From the NCBI GenBank assembly GCA_036008465.1, contig DASYNP010000010.1:1-64000 (forward strand): a stretch of 64,000 nt of DNA. Reading direction: 5' to 3'. The notes under the pieces were generated by a model that had not been told where the DNA came from, made no database searches, and worked only from the letters and a program-made list of their open reading frames with translations. This stretch comes from DASPSM01 sp036008465. Its GTDB lineage: Bacteria; Planctomycetota; Planctomycetia; Planctomycetales; Planctomycetaceae. Both the position numbers and the translations under genes were made by a program. This document shows positions 25,311 through 34,043 of the stretch, one piece after another. Each line of letters begins with the position of its first letter. Positions within the stretch are counted from its first letter, which is position 1.

Positions 25311-26744
25311 ATGAACAGCTCTTGTTCCGATTGTCGCCGAATGCATCGCCGTGATTTACTGCGCGCCGGCGGCCTGAGCCTGTTCGGCCTGTCTTGCGGA
25401 TCCCTGTTGCGCGGCCGCGCACAGGCAGAGAGCGCTCGGGAAGTGACATCGGCGACCCCTTTGCCGGGCAGGTCATTCGGTCGAGCCAAATCCTGCATTT
25501 TGTTGTTCATGTGGGGCGGACCGGCGCATCAAGACACGTGGGACCTCAAGCCGCACGCTCCCGCGGAAGTTCGCGGCGAGTTCATGCCGATCGCCACGTC
25601 GGTTCCCGGCATCGAGATTTGCGAGCACCTTCCGCTCTTGGCCCGCCGCACCGACAAGCTGGCGATCGTGCGATCGATGACGCACGAGGATGTGAATCAC
25701 ACCACAGCGACTCACAATCTGCTCACCGGCCAGCCCTCGCCGCCCCTGAGTGCCGATCTGCGCCACGACTGGCCGTCGCTCGGGTCGGTGCTCGCCAAGC
25801 TCGGCCGCGGCCGCGGAGCGTTGCCGCCCTATATCACGATGCGGCCCAAGCTCGAAAACGACGTGCCCCGCTTCGTCGAGGAAAGTCATGGCCAGACAGC
25901 CGGCTGGCTCGGTCAGGGCTTTGACCCTTTGGTGATCGACGCCAATCCCAATGCTCGCAACTACCGCGTCGGCGACTTCCGCCTGCCTGCCGAGATTTCT
26001 GCCAGGCGATTGGATGACCGTAAGGCTCTTTTGTCGCACATCGACGCGCAGCGGCGGGCGATCGCGCGCGCGCCAAATATCGCCACGCTGGATGACTACT
26101 ATCGCCGCGCCTTTGAGCTCTTGCACTCGGCGTCGGGAGGCGACGCCTTCAACCTTGCCCAGGAACCCGACGCGTTGCGCGACCGATACGGTCGGAACCC
26201 CCACGGCCAATCGGTTTTGCAGGCCCGCCGACTGATCGAGCGTGGAGTGCCGCTGGTCACGGTTTTCTGGCCCAGCGATGGAATCAAGAACGTAAGCGTG
26301 TACTGGGACACCCACAGCCGCAACTTTCGCGATCTCAAAACGCGGTTGATGCCGGCCGCGGACCAGGCCTTTTCGGCACTGCTGGATGATCTGCAATCGC
26401 GGGGCCTGCTGGACGAGACACTCGTGGTCTGGACCGGCGAATTCGGACGCACGCCGCGCGTGGGACAACGCAATAGTGACGCGGGGGCCGGCCGCGACGG
26501 CCGCGATCATTGGCCAAACTGCTTTACTTCCGTTTTAGCAGGTGCCGGAATCCGCGGCGGACAAGTTTATGGCAGCACCGATCGGCACGCGGCTTACCCA
26601 GCGTCGAACGCCGTGCACCCGGTCGACTTGATCGCGACAGTCAACCACTGCCTCGGCATTTCGCCTGAACTGACTCTGGCTGATCCACAGGGCCGGCCAG
26701 TTGTCTATTGTCCGGGGAATTGCGTGGCAGACCTGTTGGCGTAG
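25311..26744 (+). CDS. DUF1501 family protein with Tat signal (first copy)
   Basis: 477 residues. A twin-arginine signal HRRDLLRAGGLSLFGLSCG (12-30) exports the folded protein. The domain matches the sulfatase/phosphatase-like DUF1501 of planctomycetes: LLFMWGGPAHQDTWDLKP, FMPIATSVPGIEICEHLP, then RSMTHEDVNH, RDRYGRNPHGQSVLQARRLIERG, WDTHSRNF, LVVWTGEFGRTP and GRDHWPN. Metal-ligand-type Asp and His residues are retained. Unlike the copy at 51483, it has no PSCyt gene beside it, but follows the amidohydrolase gene by 105 bases. Confidence 0.92.
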   Translation: MNSSCSDCRRMHRRDLLRAGGLSLFGLSCGSLLRGRAQAESAREVTSATPLPGRSFGRAKSCILLFMWGGPAHQDTWDLKPHAPAEVRGEFMPIATSVPGIEICEHLPLLARRTDKLAIVRSMTHEDVNHTTATHNLLTGQPSPPLSADLRHDWPSLGSVLAKLGRGRGALPPYITMRPKLENDVPRFVEESHGQTAGWLGQGFDPLVIDANPNARNYRVGDFRLPAEISARRLDDRKALLSHIDAQRRAIARAPNIATLDDYYRRAFELLHSASGGDAFNLAQEPDALRDRYGRNPHGQSVLQARRLIERGVPLVTVFWPSDGIKNVSVYWDTHSRNFRDLKTRLMPAADQAFSALLDDLQSRGLLDETLVVWTGEFGRTPRVGQRNSDAGAGRDGRDHWPNCFTSVLAGAGIRGGQVYGSTDRHAAYPASNAVHPVDLIATVNHCLGISPELTLADPQGRPVVYCPGNCVADLLA

Positions 26745-26791
26745 CGCAATTTTCGGCGGCGTCGCGGATCTGCTCGTCTGGGGCTCAGGAA

Positions 26792-27724
26792 ATGACTTGT
26801 CGGCGACGCCTTTTGAGCTTGCTTGCGGGACTGGCTTTTGTCGTCAACTGGGGCAGCGACTCAGCTGCTGAGGTTGACACCAAACGGCCGTCTACAGTGC
26901 TTCACGTCGCGGGGATCGTGCTCAAATGGATCCGTGCCGACAAAGAGGCCAATTTTCGTCGTATCGAGCCGCTGATTCGTGAGGCGGCTCGGCACGGGGC
27001 GCAGCTCGTCGTCACGACCGAGTGTTTCCTGGACGGCTACTCGGCCGAAGATAGGGCGATCTCGGAAGAGGACTATCGAGCGCTGGGCGAGCCGATTCCG
27101 GGCGGACCTTATTTTCAGCGCCTTGCGGGACTGGCGCGCGAACTCAAGATCTATCTGGTGGCAGGAATCCTCGAGGCCAACGGTAAGGACCGCTTCAATA
27201 CGGCCGTGCTCATCGGTCCGGACGGCACATTGCTGGGGAAATACCACAAGCAACGGATGGACGAAGAAAGAGCGCGCAACACTCCGGGCAAGGTCTCGAC
27301 GGTTCACGACACCCCGTTTGGAAAGATGGGCATCCTGATCTGTGCCGACCGGAGATATCCCGACGTCGTCCGCCGCTTTCGCGAGAATGGAGCCGAATTT
27401 CTGATTTGCCCCTCGGGCGGGATGTTCGGCCCGAAAAAGAATGACCCGATCGTTCAGTCCCGCTCCAAAGAGAACAACATCCCGATCGTCTTCGTCCACC
27501 CGGCCGAGTTTCTGGTGACCAATGCCGACGGCTCGATCGAGGCGCGGACGCTCGTGGGCGATCGTCTCGTGATCGGCAAACAACAGGCCGGCGGTCCGAG
27601 CGATCTCAACCGCATCTTTTATTACGACCTGCCGATCAGGCCCGGCGTCCTTCGACAATCAGATAGCGGACAAACGACGAGAGTCCCGCAAACCGAAAGC
27701 TCGAATCGACGTACTTCTCGATGA
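26792..27724 (+). CDS. carbon-nitrogen (nitrilase-like) hydrolase with signal peptide
   Basis: 310 residues. The nitrilase triad is visible: Glu77 (VVTTECFLDGY), Lys153 (GKYHKQRM) and Cys184 (GILICADRRYP). Family members hydrolyse nitriles, amides or N-carbamoyl groups. An N-terminal signal RRRLLSLLAGLAFVV precedes the domain, so this enzyme is probably exported. That is unusual for the cytosolic superfamily but seen in some planctomycete genomes. The ATG at 26792 has AGGAA directly upstream. The C-terminal 90 bases overlap the convergent small membrane-protein gene. Confidence 0.87.
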   Translation: MTCRRRLLSLLAGLAFVVNWGSDSAAEVDTKRPSTVLHVAGIVLKWIRADKEANFRRIEPLIREAARHGAQLVVTTECFLDGYSAEDRAISEEDYRALGEPIPGGPYFQRLAGLARELKIYLVAGILEANGKDRFNTAVLIGPDGTLLGKYHKQRMDEERARNTPGKVSTVHDTPFGKMGILICADRRYPDVVRRFRENGAEFLICPSGGMFGPKKNDPIVQSRSKENNIPIVFVHPAEFLVTNADGSIEARTLVGDRLVIGKQQAGGPSDLNRIFYYDLPIRPGVLRQSDSGQTTRVPQTESSNRRTSR

Positions 27725-27896
27725 CGTAGAATGCAAAGTAATAGAAACGGCAGAACGACCAGATCGCCACGCCTAAGAGCAGCGCCACTCGCCATTCCGA
27801 ATGCAGGAGCAAGAGCAGCGTGGCGGCAAAGATGCCGAGGAACAGGAACAAAAAGCCCTTGAATTTGATCACGTTTGGATTGGTTAGATCCGTCAT
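27636..27896 (-). CDS. small two-helix membrane protein
   Basis: 86 residues: FKGFLFLFLGIFAATLLLLLH (12-32) and VALLLGVAIWSFCRFYYFAFYVIEKY (37-62) form two membrane helices, and a basic C-terminus follows. The gene is convergent with the nitrilase-like gene and overlaps its 3' end by 89 bases. The clear hydrophobic pattern on this strand argues for a real gene. The function is unknown. Confidence 0.7.
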   Translation of the reverse strand: MTDLTNPNVIKFKGFLFLFLGIFAATLLLLLHSEWRVALLLGVAIWSFCRFYYFAFYVIEKYVDSSFRFAGLSSFVRYLIVEGRRA

Positions 27897-27993
27897 CGCG
27901 TGGTCCGGGTGCAGTTAGAGTCACGACGGGGCGGCACGAAGTCCACTCATTTGACAGACCAGGCCGCCCGGTTTGTTTACGAATTCGCAGTTG

Positions 27994-28749
27994 TCACAAC
28001 TTTGGAAGCCGCGCGGCGAAGCGCAGACGCACGTAATCGGCCCGCCAAACGCCGTCGGCACCGCAGAGCACGGGGCGCAAAGCGTCTTCCACTTCCCGGC
28101 GCAGTGAATCTCGCTGGCTCGACGGCAGCGCGGAGGTGAAAGGCTCGCCGAAGGTCTCCAACCAGGCCGTCAGCGCGCCGGGCAGTTCGGTCGGCCGATC
28201 GAACAGCAAAATCGAGTCGATCGCAAAGCCGTGGGCCCGCAGGCGCTTGCCGTAATCCTCGGCGGTCGGAAAATACCAAGGATCGAGCGGCCCCGCATCG
28301 ATGCTCCGCCGGGCAAGGGCGGCGGTCAGAGCTGCACGAACCTTCGCGACGCAGCCGGCCCCGCCCATCTCGGCGACGAACCGGCCACCCGGTTTGAGCG
28401 CGCGACGCACGCCTTCGATCACCGCATCGGCCCGTTTCATCCAATGCAGGGCGGCGTTACTGAAGACGGCGTCGAACTCGTGCTCAAAGTCGAGTGCCTC
28501 CCCATTCATCACGCGGGCGTCGAGCCCCCGTTGTCGGGCGGCCGCGATCTGTTCCGCGCTACCGTCGACTCCCACCACCGCGCAACCGCAGGCCACTAAC
28601 TTTTCGGTCAGCGCACCGTCGCCGCAACCTAAGTCCAGGATTCGCTCGCCGGCCTGCGGAGCCAGGAGCTCGATCAGCGGCGCCCCAAGCTCGGCGACAA
28701 AGCGGGCATTTTGAGCGTATCGATTGGGATCCCAGGTTTGCTCGTACAT
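27994..28749 (-). CDS. SAM-dependent methyltransferase (trans-aconitate/UbiE-like)
   Basis: 251 residues. Layout of trans-aconitate 2-methyltransferase relatives: WDPNRYAQNARFVAELG, then motif I RILDLGCGDGALTEKL, VVGVDGSAEQI, FDAVFSNAALHWM (motif II/III with the LHW signature) and LKPGGRFVAEMGG. Small-molecule carboxylate or hydroxyl methylation is likely but the substrate is not identified. No clear operon partner is present. Confidence 0.85.
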   Translation of the reverse strand: MYEQTWDPNRYAQNARFVAELGAPLIELLAPQAGERILDLGCGDGALTEKLVACGCAVVGVDGSAEQIAAARQRGLDARVMNGEALDFEHEFDAVFSNAALHWMKRADAVIEGVRRALKPGGRFVAEMGGAGCVAKVRAALTAALARRSIDAGPLDPWYFPTAEDYGKRLRAHGFAIDSILLFDRPTELPGALTAWLETFGEPFTSALPSSQRDSLRREVEDALRPVLCGADGVWRADYVRLRFAARLPKL

Positions 28750-28768
28750 GTTCTGCTCAAAAGGCGAG

Positions 28769-28782
28769 TCCGCCGCGGCGGA
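28769..28782. repeat. isolated core of the palindromic element family
   Basis: tccgccgcggcgga is a perfect 14-base palindrome in the 68-base gap between the methyltransferase and penicillin-acylase genes. It equals the core seen in the full elements at 3699-3784 and 57993-58095, but no long outer arms surround it here. Confidence 0.4.
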
Positions 28783-28817
28783 GTGTCAGCCGGCCGGTTC
28801 TTCGTCTGGTCTCTAGA

Positions 28818-31028
28818 TTACTCGCGCACGAGCGTCTTCGGCTTGCCCCCAAGATGCTTCAGCAGTTCCGGCTTGTCGAGGAAATAGGCCGGCTTCATGC
28901 GGCCCGGACTGAAGAGCTTTTGGGCCTGGTCGTCGTAGTGGGGGCTCTTCGGGTCGTCGCTTTCGCCCAGCGGTAAGACAGTCCACGACTTGGGTGGGTT
29001 CGTCAACAACACAACCTGCGTCGAGGTCTGACCGCCGTGGCCCACCAGATGCGGGCTCTTTTTGTCGTGGATTGAATCAAAGCTGATGGCTCGCGGAGTG
29101 GCAATGCCGTCGACCGATCCGCCGCTCACCGGCCAATCGCGTCCGGTGCCGGTCCGCCCCACGCGATAGACGTCGCCGTAGCGCACATCCAACCGGCCGA
29201 ACGCCGCCAAGAGTTGCTCGGTCCCCTTTTTGAGCGCTGCCAGAATCATCGCGTTGTCGACTTCCTTCGGCGGCGGAAAACCCGCCTTATCGTAAGTCTT
29301 GACGATCGGCGGAAACTGGTCCTTCCAGAATAAATACGCGATGGTCCCCGTGCTGTCGGCATCGCAGCGGCGATTCCAGTTCTGGATCAGCGTGTACAAC
29401 TCGGCTGTATGTTTGTCGGCCTTGAGTTTCGCGTCAGCCCCTGCCCAAGCCGTCGCGAGCCGCTTCTGCCAGACGTCGGCGCCGTAGACGGCTGGGCTGA
29501 GCGCGATGCCGATCGCCGCGTCGGTCGTCATCTGCGAGGTCCCAGCGAGGAGCTCGAGCACCATCGCGGCCCGCTGATGCAGCGGATTGTCGTACCGATG
29601 GTCCAGGCTCCAATAGCCGTTGAAGAGGTCGGCCCGGTCCTTCCATGCGTCAGGGTCAACTAATTTGCCGCGGGTCATGAACTGGGGGCTGACGTTGCAG
29701 TTCTGCATGTAACCTTGCGGCGGGTTCTCGATCTGCAGCAGGTCCTTGAACTTGTGGAGGCCCTGCCATTCCGATTTCGAGATGTTCCCCGGAACCGGCC
29801 GCTTGAAGTCGAAGCCCGCCGGATGGATCGGCACGCGCCCGTAGCGGACGTAATAGATGTCTCCCTGCACGGTGCCGATCATGATGTTTTGCTCCATGAG
29901 CTGGAGCATCGCCAGGGCTTGTTTCATCTCGGCCAGGTTCTTGGCCGTCGCCATGCGGTAAAGCTGCTCCGTGACCTTCACCTGGTCGTAATAGGGGATC
30001 TTGAGGCAATAGGCCTTGTTGTCGCGGCGGGCGACGACCGGGCCGTGGCGCGTCTCGTCGATCTCGAACTTTTTCTCGACGACCTTGGGTCCCTGTTTCA
30101 CGCGGATGACTTCGGTGCGGACCGTCATGTCGATCCATTTGCCGTCGTAGCGGTATTGCCGCTTATTGGCCGGATTGATTTCTTCCACGTAGCAGTCGGA
30201 GGTATCGGGGCCGCCGGTGGTCATCGCGATGGAGCAATAGCGGCTGTGCCCGAGCGGAGGCAGGGGCAGACCGACGATGGCCATCCCCGAAAACTCGATC
30301 TCCCCGCCGTACAAGCGGGCCTCATAGAAACGGAAGGGGCCATACCAGCTCAGGTGCGGATCGACGAGCGCGATCGGTGCCTTGGCCTTTGTGCGGGACG
30401 GCCCGACCAGCCACTCATTGGAGCCGTGGTACTCGATCGGATCGGGCTCGATGCCGCCGCGCTTCAGGTCGCCTCCTGCTTCACCTTCGGGCCAGCCCCA
30501 AATGATGTAGCGGCTGAGGGCCACGCACATCCAGGGTTCGAGCTTAGGAGCCCAGGTCGGAACTTTGTCGGGGTGCTCGGACATATACTTCCGCACGCCG
30601 TCCAGAAAGGCTTCGATGGTTGAGCGGGTCTTGGCGCTCAGCTCGGGATATTTTTGCCGCGCGATCTCCGCGTGCCGCCACAACTGCTGACGATAGTCGT
30701 TCTGCAGGTTTTGGTCTCCCGGACCAAAGACCTCCGACATCGTCCCCGTGGCGCGGCGATACTGTTTGAGCAGTTCTTCGAGGCGGTCCTCGGCTTGGGC
30801 GTATCCCAATCCATAGCAGGCGTCTTCGGCGCTTGTTGCGTAGACGGAGGGCGTGCCGAACTCGTCGCGGTAAATCGTGACTTCGCGAGCTGCCTGGCAA
30901 ACTGCGCTCGACGCGGCGAAAGCCGCGAGCCAAACGGCGCAAAAGAGGGCCGGACTACGGAGCGAATTCGGCGCGCGCCGACGCAATCGCACGCACTGGT
31001 CCCGTGACACGTTGCCCATCGATCGCAT
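28818..31028 (-). CDS. penicillin acylase family (Ntn hydrolase) protein, secreted
   Basis: 736 residues, the normal length of the precursor. The signal segment is near 27-45. The alpha-chain start REVTIYRDEFGTPSVYA has the expected T/I-x-RD-x-x-G-x-P pattern. A GSNEW motif at 202-206 puts the nucleophilic Ser203 at the new N-terminus of the beta chain after self-cleavage. Later motifs include VDPHLSWYGP and the C-terminal VSGGSVDGIATP. Relatives hydrolyse amides such as beta-lactams, N-acyl-homoserine lactones or peptides. The true substrate is unknown. A second Met at residue 4 is an equally good start. Confidence 0.9.
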   Translation of the reverse strand: MRSMGNVSRDQCVRLRRRAPNSLRSPALFCAVWLAAFAASSAVCQAAREVTIYRDEFGTPSVYATSAEDACYGLGYAQAEDRLEELLKQYRRATGTMSEVFGPGDQNLQNDYRQQLWRHAEIARQKYPELSAKTRSTIEAFLDGVRKYMSEHPDKVPTWAPKLEPWMCVALSRYIIWGWPEGEAGGDLKRGGIEPDPIEYHGSNEWLVGPSRTKAKAPIALVDPHLSWYGPFRFYEARLYGGEIEFSGMAIVGLPLPPLGHSRYCSIAMTTGGPDTSDCYVEEINPANKRQYRYDGKWIDMTVRTEVIRVKQGPKVVEKKFEIDETRHGPVVARRDNKAYCLKIPYYDQVKVTEQLYRMATAKNLAEMKQALAMLQLMEQNIMIGTVQGDIYYVRYGRVPIHPAGFDFKRPVPGNISKSEWQGLHKFKDLLQIENPPQGYMQNCNVSPQFMTRGKLVDPDAWKDRADLFNGYWSLDHRYDNPLHQRAAMVLELLAGTSQMTTDAAIGIALSPAVYGADVWQKRLATAWAGADAKLKADKHTAELYTLIQNWNRRCDADSTGTIAYLFWKDQFPPIVKTYDKAGFPPPKEVDNAMILAALKKGTEQLLAAFGRLDVRYGDVYRVGRTGTGRDWPVSGGSVDGIATPRAISFDSIHDKKSPHLVGHGGQTSTQVVLLTNPPKSWTVLPLGESDDPKSPHYDDQAQKLFSPGRMKPAYFLDKPELLKHLGGKPKTLVRE

Positions 31029-31285
31029 TTGTCGAGAGAAAGACCGCGCTCAACCGCTCGGGATCGCGGCTGCCCCGAGAGCTCAAAACCCAGCTTGGTT
31101 CGATTCTACGAGTCGAGACTCCACGTCCGCAAACGACTGTTTTTGTGAAATTCGCCGCGCCCTGCCAGGACTCGTTCGGAGCGGACGGCCTGGCGCCCCT
31201 TTACGGTCGGCATTGAGCGTCCGCCAGCGAGGCCACGCAGAAGTCGAGCTGGCCGTTGCTTAGAGCGCGACCAGGGTCCTGGCGA

Positions 31286-32323
31286 CTACTTCCCGCCAAA
31301 GAACGGAAAGAGTTTCCGCAGGTCGTCCTTGGTCGGCTGGCGGCCGTATTCGCAGATCTCGAAGGCTTCCGCGTATCGGATTTTTCCGGCGCCGTCTTTT
31401 CCGTACCAGGCCGACAGCTGTTCGCGGTATTTATCGGCGACGCCTCGGTCGCGTTTGCGAAACGACTCGCGGACGATCTTCCGCCGCTCTTCGAGTTTTG
31501 GCTCTCCGCCGGCGATCAGCTCGGGCGATCCGGAGACTCCTCCCTCGACGAACTGCGATTCCATGCCGACCAGCGCGTCGAGCTTCTGCTCGATGACGGC
31601 GTCGATGCCGATGACGACGTCCGCCTGGAAGGGATAGGGCTTTTGAAAATGGTCCGAGTAGTAGAGGAACACCGGGTTCTGCGATAGCGGCGGCGTATCG
31701 GGACAGAAGAAGGGCACGGCCACCATGTAGGCGGCGTCCTGCACCAGGATGCCCGTGTAGCGGTGGTCGGGATGGTAATCGTTGGTCCGCGGCCCCATGA
31801 CGACGTCGGCCCGCCACTCGCGGATCAACCGTGTGACTGTTCGCCGGTTTTCCAACGTCGGCAACAATTCGCCGTCGTGATTGTCGAGCACTTCGGTAGT
31901 GATTCCCAAGAGATCGGCGGCGTGCTGCACTTCCGCATTTCGACGCCGCGCGAGTGGCCCTCCGGCCTCGCGCCAGTGTCCGATGTCGCCGTTGGTCAGT
32001 GAGACAAACTTTACATGGTGGCCGGCCGCCGCCCAACGTGCGGCTGCTCCGCCGGCTTTGATCTCGCAGTCGTCGGGGTGCGCTCCAAAGCAGATCACCC
32101 GCAGTTTGCCGTCTGTCGCATCGGGTTTGGGCTTTCCGGGGGCGAGGGCCGAATTCATAGCCAGATGAACTCCTCGAGAGACAAAGCCCGGCGCGGGCTC
32201 ACCGCCCCAGGCGATGGCAATAGAGCCGGCGTTTGCTCCGGCTCCCGGTCGCAGCGCTTGGGCAGACCAAACTCCCAAAATGTAGCAGGCGCTGGCCGTC
32301 AGCAGAAATGTGATGCGGCGCAT
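31286..32323 (-). CDS. PIG-L/LmbE family deacetylase, exported
   Basis: 345 residues. The N-terminal segment ITFLLTASACYILGVWSA is a signal or anchor. The zinc site AHPDD (81-85) starts the LmbE fold, and His184/His187 in NDYHPDHR complete it. LmbE enzymes remove N-acetyl groups from GlcNAc-type sugars. Planctomycetes carry many exported versions, possibly for polysaccharide use. Together with the penicillin acylase upstream it forms a run of secreted amide hydrolases. The 257 bases between them hold no gene I can support. Confidence 0.9.
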   Translation of the reverse strand: MRRITFLLTASACYILGVWSAQALRPGAGANAGSIAIAWGGEPAPGFVSRGVHLAMNSALAPGKPKPDATDGKLRVICFGAHPDDCEIKAGGAAARWAAAGHHVKFVSLTNGDIGHWREAGGPLARRRNAEVQHAADLLGITTEVLDNHDGELLPTLENRRTVTRLIREWRADVVMGPRTNDYHPDHRYTGILVQDAAYMVAVPFFCPDTPPLSQNPVFLYYSDHFQKPYPFQADVVIGIDAVIEQKLDALVGMESQFVEGGVSGSPELIAGGEPKLEERRKIVRESFRKRDRGVADKYREQLSAWYGKDGAGKIRYAEAFEICEYGRQPTKDDLRKLFPFFGGK

Positions 32324-32361
32324 GGTGCAGGCTCCAGTGGAGGCGGGCGCCGACTGCGACG

Positions 32362-32847
32362 TTAGGATGCGAAGATTGCGCGCGTCACATAATCGGCAAC
32401 ACAGGCGGGCTTGGTCTCGCCCTCGATTTCAATTGTGATGTGGTGGGTCATTTGCAGCGTTCGCTCATCTTTTTGCTCGACGCTGGCCAGGCTTTGGCGC
32501 GCCCGGATGCGGGAGTTGACGCGCACGGGCGTCGGAAAACGGACCCGATCGAGGCCGTAATTGATCCCGACGGTCCGCCCCTCGTAAGGATTGGGAATCG
32601 GCCGTGGAATGCTCGTCACGAGGTGCGAGGCGAGCGACAGCGTCAAAAAGCCGTGCGCGATCGTCATGCCGAAAGGCGACTCGCGGGCGGCACGTGCGGG
32701 ATCGGTGTGAATGAACTGATCGTCGAGGGTTGTCCGCGCGAAGGCGTCAATCTGTTCCTGCGTGACGGTGTGCCAGGCGCCCGGCGGGCTCTCCTTGCCT
32801 TTCAGCTCGGTCAGCCGCGCTAAGGCTCGTTCTGCGGCGGAGGGCAT
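32362..32847 (-). CDS. MaoC-family (R)-hydratase-like protein
   Basis: 161 residues with a hot-dog fold. VTQEQIDAFARTTLDDQFIHTDP holds the catalytic-type Asp and His of the R-specific enoyl-CoA hydratase motif. SPFGMTIAHGFLTLSL and GINYGLDRVRFPTPVRV follow. It probably hydrates or dehydrates acyl-CoAs, for example in fatty-acid or polyester metabolism. No partner enzymes are adjacent. Confidence 0.9.
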   Translation of the reverse strand: MPSAAERALARLTELKGKESPPGAWHTVTQEQIDAFARTTLDDQFIHTDPARAARESPFGMTIAHGFLTLSLASHLVTSIPRPIPNPYEGRTVGINYGLDRVRFPTPVRVNSRIRARQSLASVEQKDERTLQMTHHITIEIEGETKPACVADYVTRAIFAS

Positions 32848-32882
32848 GTTCGACCCAATTCAATCCGAGAGTCGAGATAAAT

Positions 32883-32954
32883 GGGAGGGCGAAGCTCATG
32901 CAGAGCCGCTCTGACAAAGGCAGCGGCTCGTCCTCCGCGGCGGATCGCCCTCCC
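32883..32954. repeat. palindromic intergenic element, copy B
   Basis: Outer arms gggagggcga (32883-32892) and tcgccctccc (32945-32954) are exact complements. Inside lie an 8-base hairpin (32903-32910/32922-32929) and a tccgcggcgga core (32934-32944) against the right arm. Copy A has the mirrored arrangement: there the core follows the left arm. It lies 3' of the alpha/beta hydrolase gene. Confidence 0.7.
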
Positions 32955-32973
32955 GAAGATGACGATCAGGATT

Positions 32974-33864
32974 TTACTTTCCGACCGAGGCGGTAGCCGG
33001 GCGTCGTGAGTGCGCGCTCAGGAATTCGTTCACGGCCCCAGTGAACTTGGGACTTTGGAACGTGCTCATGTGATCGCCATTCTTAACCACGACAACCTTC
33101 AAGTTGGCCATGACGCCCGTCATGTTGTCGACGCCGACTTTCAGCGGATCTTTCTCGCCGATGATCGCCAGCACGGGGACCTTGTTCTGCTCGAGTTGCT
33201 GCTTGGTGATTTCGAGATTCTTCATTCCGCGAATGCAGGCGGCCAGCGCCTTGGGATCGTTGGCGGCCATGAGGAGCTGGTTGCGCGCCTTGAGTTGCTC
33301 GTCCGTCGGCATCGGACGGTCCGGAGGGTTCAGCGCCTTCATCAAGGGAAGGATGCCCGTTCCCGCTTCGAGCGATTTCGCGACGTCCTCGATCACCGCC
33401 GGGTTGTCGTCGTGGCGACGCCAGCCGGCGCCTCCGACGACCGCGCAGATCACCCGCTCGGGATGCGCGATGACTAGCTTCTCGGTGATGAAGCCGCCCA
33501 TCGAATAGCCGACGATGTGGGCCTTCTCGATGTGCAAGTGGTCCAGCAGGCGCACGACGTCTTCGACCATCTCAGGGCCGTATTTTTCGATTTCGTGCGG
33601 CTTGCCGCTTTGGCCATGTCCCCGATTGTCCAGGGCAATCACGTGATAGTGTTTGCTGAGATTGGCGAACACTCCCGGCATGACCCAGTTCATCATGGCG
33701 TTGGCCGAGAACCCGTGAATCAGAACGACGGGTTCGCCTTCACCTTCTGTGATGTAGTGAATCTTGACGCCGTTGGAGAGGAACTGCCCTGGCTGCGGCG
33801 CGGCGACGGCGACGGACGCCGCAAAAAGCAGAATCACAAGCCCGAACAACGATCGCTGTCTCAT
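32974..33864 (-). CDS. alpha/beta-fold hydrolase, secreted
   Basis: 296 residues. The signal peptide RQRSLFGLVILLFAASVAVAA precedes the fold. VVLIHGFSANAMMNW forms the oxyanion-hole HGF motif, GYSMGG holds the nucleophilic Ser, LAIIGEKDPL the Asp, and NGDHM the His. The substrate may be an ester or lactone but cannot be assigned. The ATG at 33862-33864 was chosen because the signal peptide starts there. Confidence 0.85.
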   Translation of the reverse strand: MRQRSLFGLVILLFAASVAVAAPQPGQFLSNGVKIHYITEGEGEPVVLIHGFSANAMMNWVMPGVFANLSKHYHVIALDNRGHGQSGKPHEIEKYGPEMVEDVVRLLDHLHIEKAHIVGYSMGGFITEKLVIAHPERVICAVVGGAGWRRHDDNPAVIEDVAKSLEAGTGILPLMKALNPPDRPMPTDEQLKARNQLLMAANDPKALAACIRGMKNLEITKQQLEQNKVPVLAIIGEKDPLKVGVDNMTGVMANLKVVVVKNGDHMSTFQSPKFTGAVNEFLSAHSRRPATASVGK

Positions 33865-34043
33865 GAGTTGCGCTCCGAATGAACGACCCAGCCTGGAAAA
33901 AAAGCCCACCCCGCACGACGACCGGCGCATTGTTCGAGTTAGAAAATGCCGTCCCAACCGCCGAATTCAAACGAACCGCCAGTATATGCGGCACCTCTTC
34001 AAACGGCGAGCGGCCGGTGCCAGTCGGCCGGTTCTCGCACGGA

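Noticed and set aside
31090..31125. Second T-loop-like motif ggttcgattct
   Set aside because: The flanking bases do not form the five-base T stem and no acceptor or anticodon arm is present.
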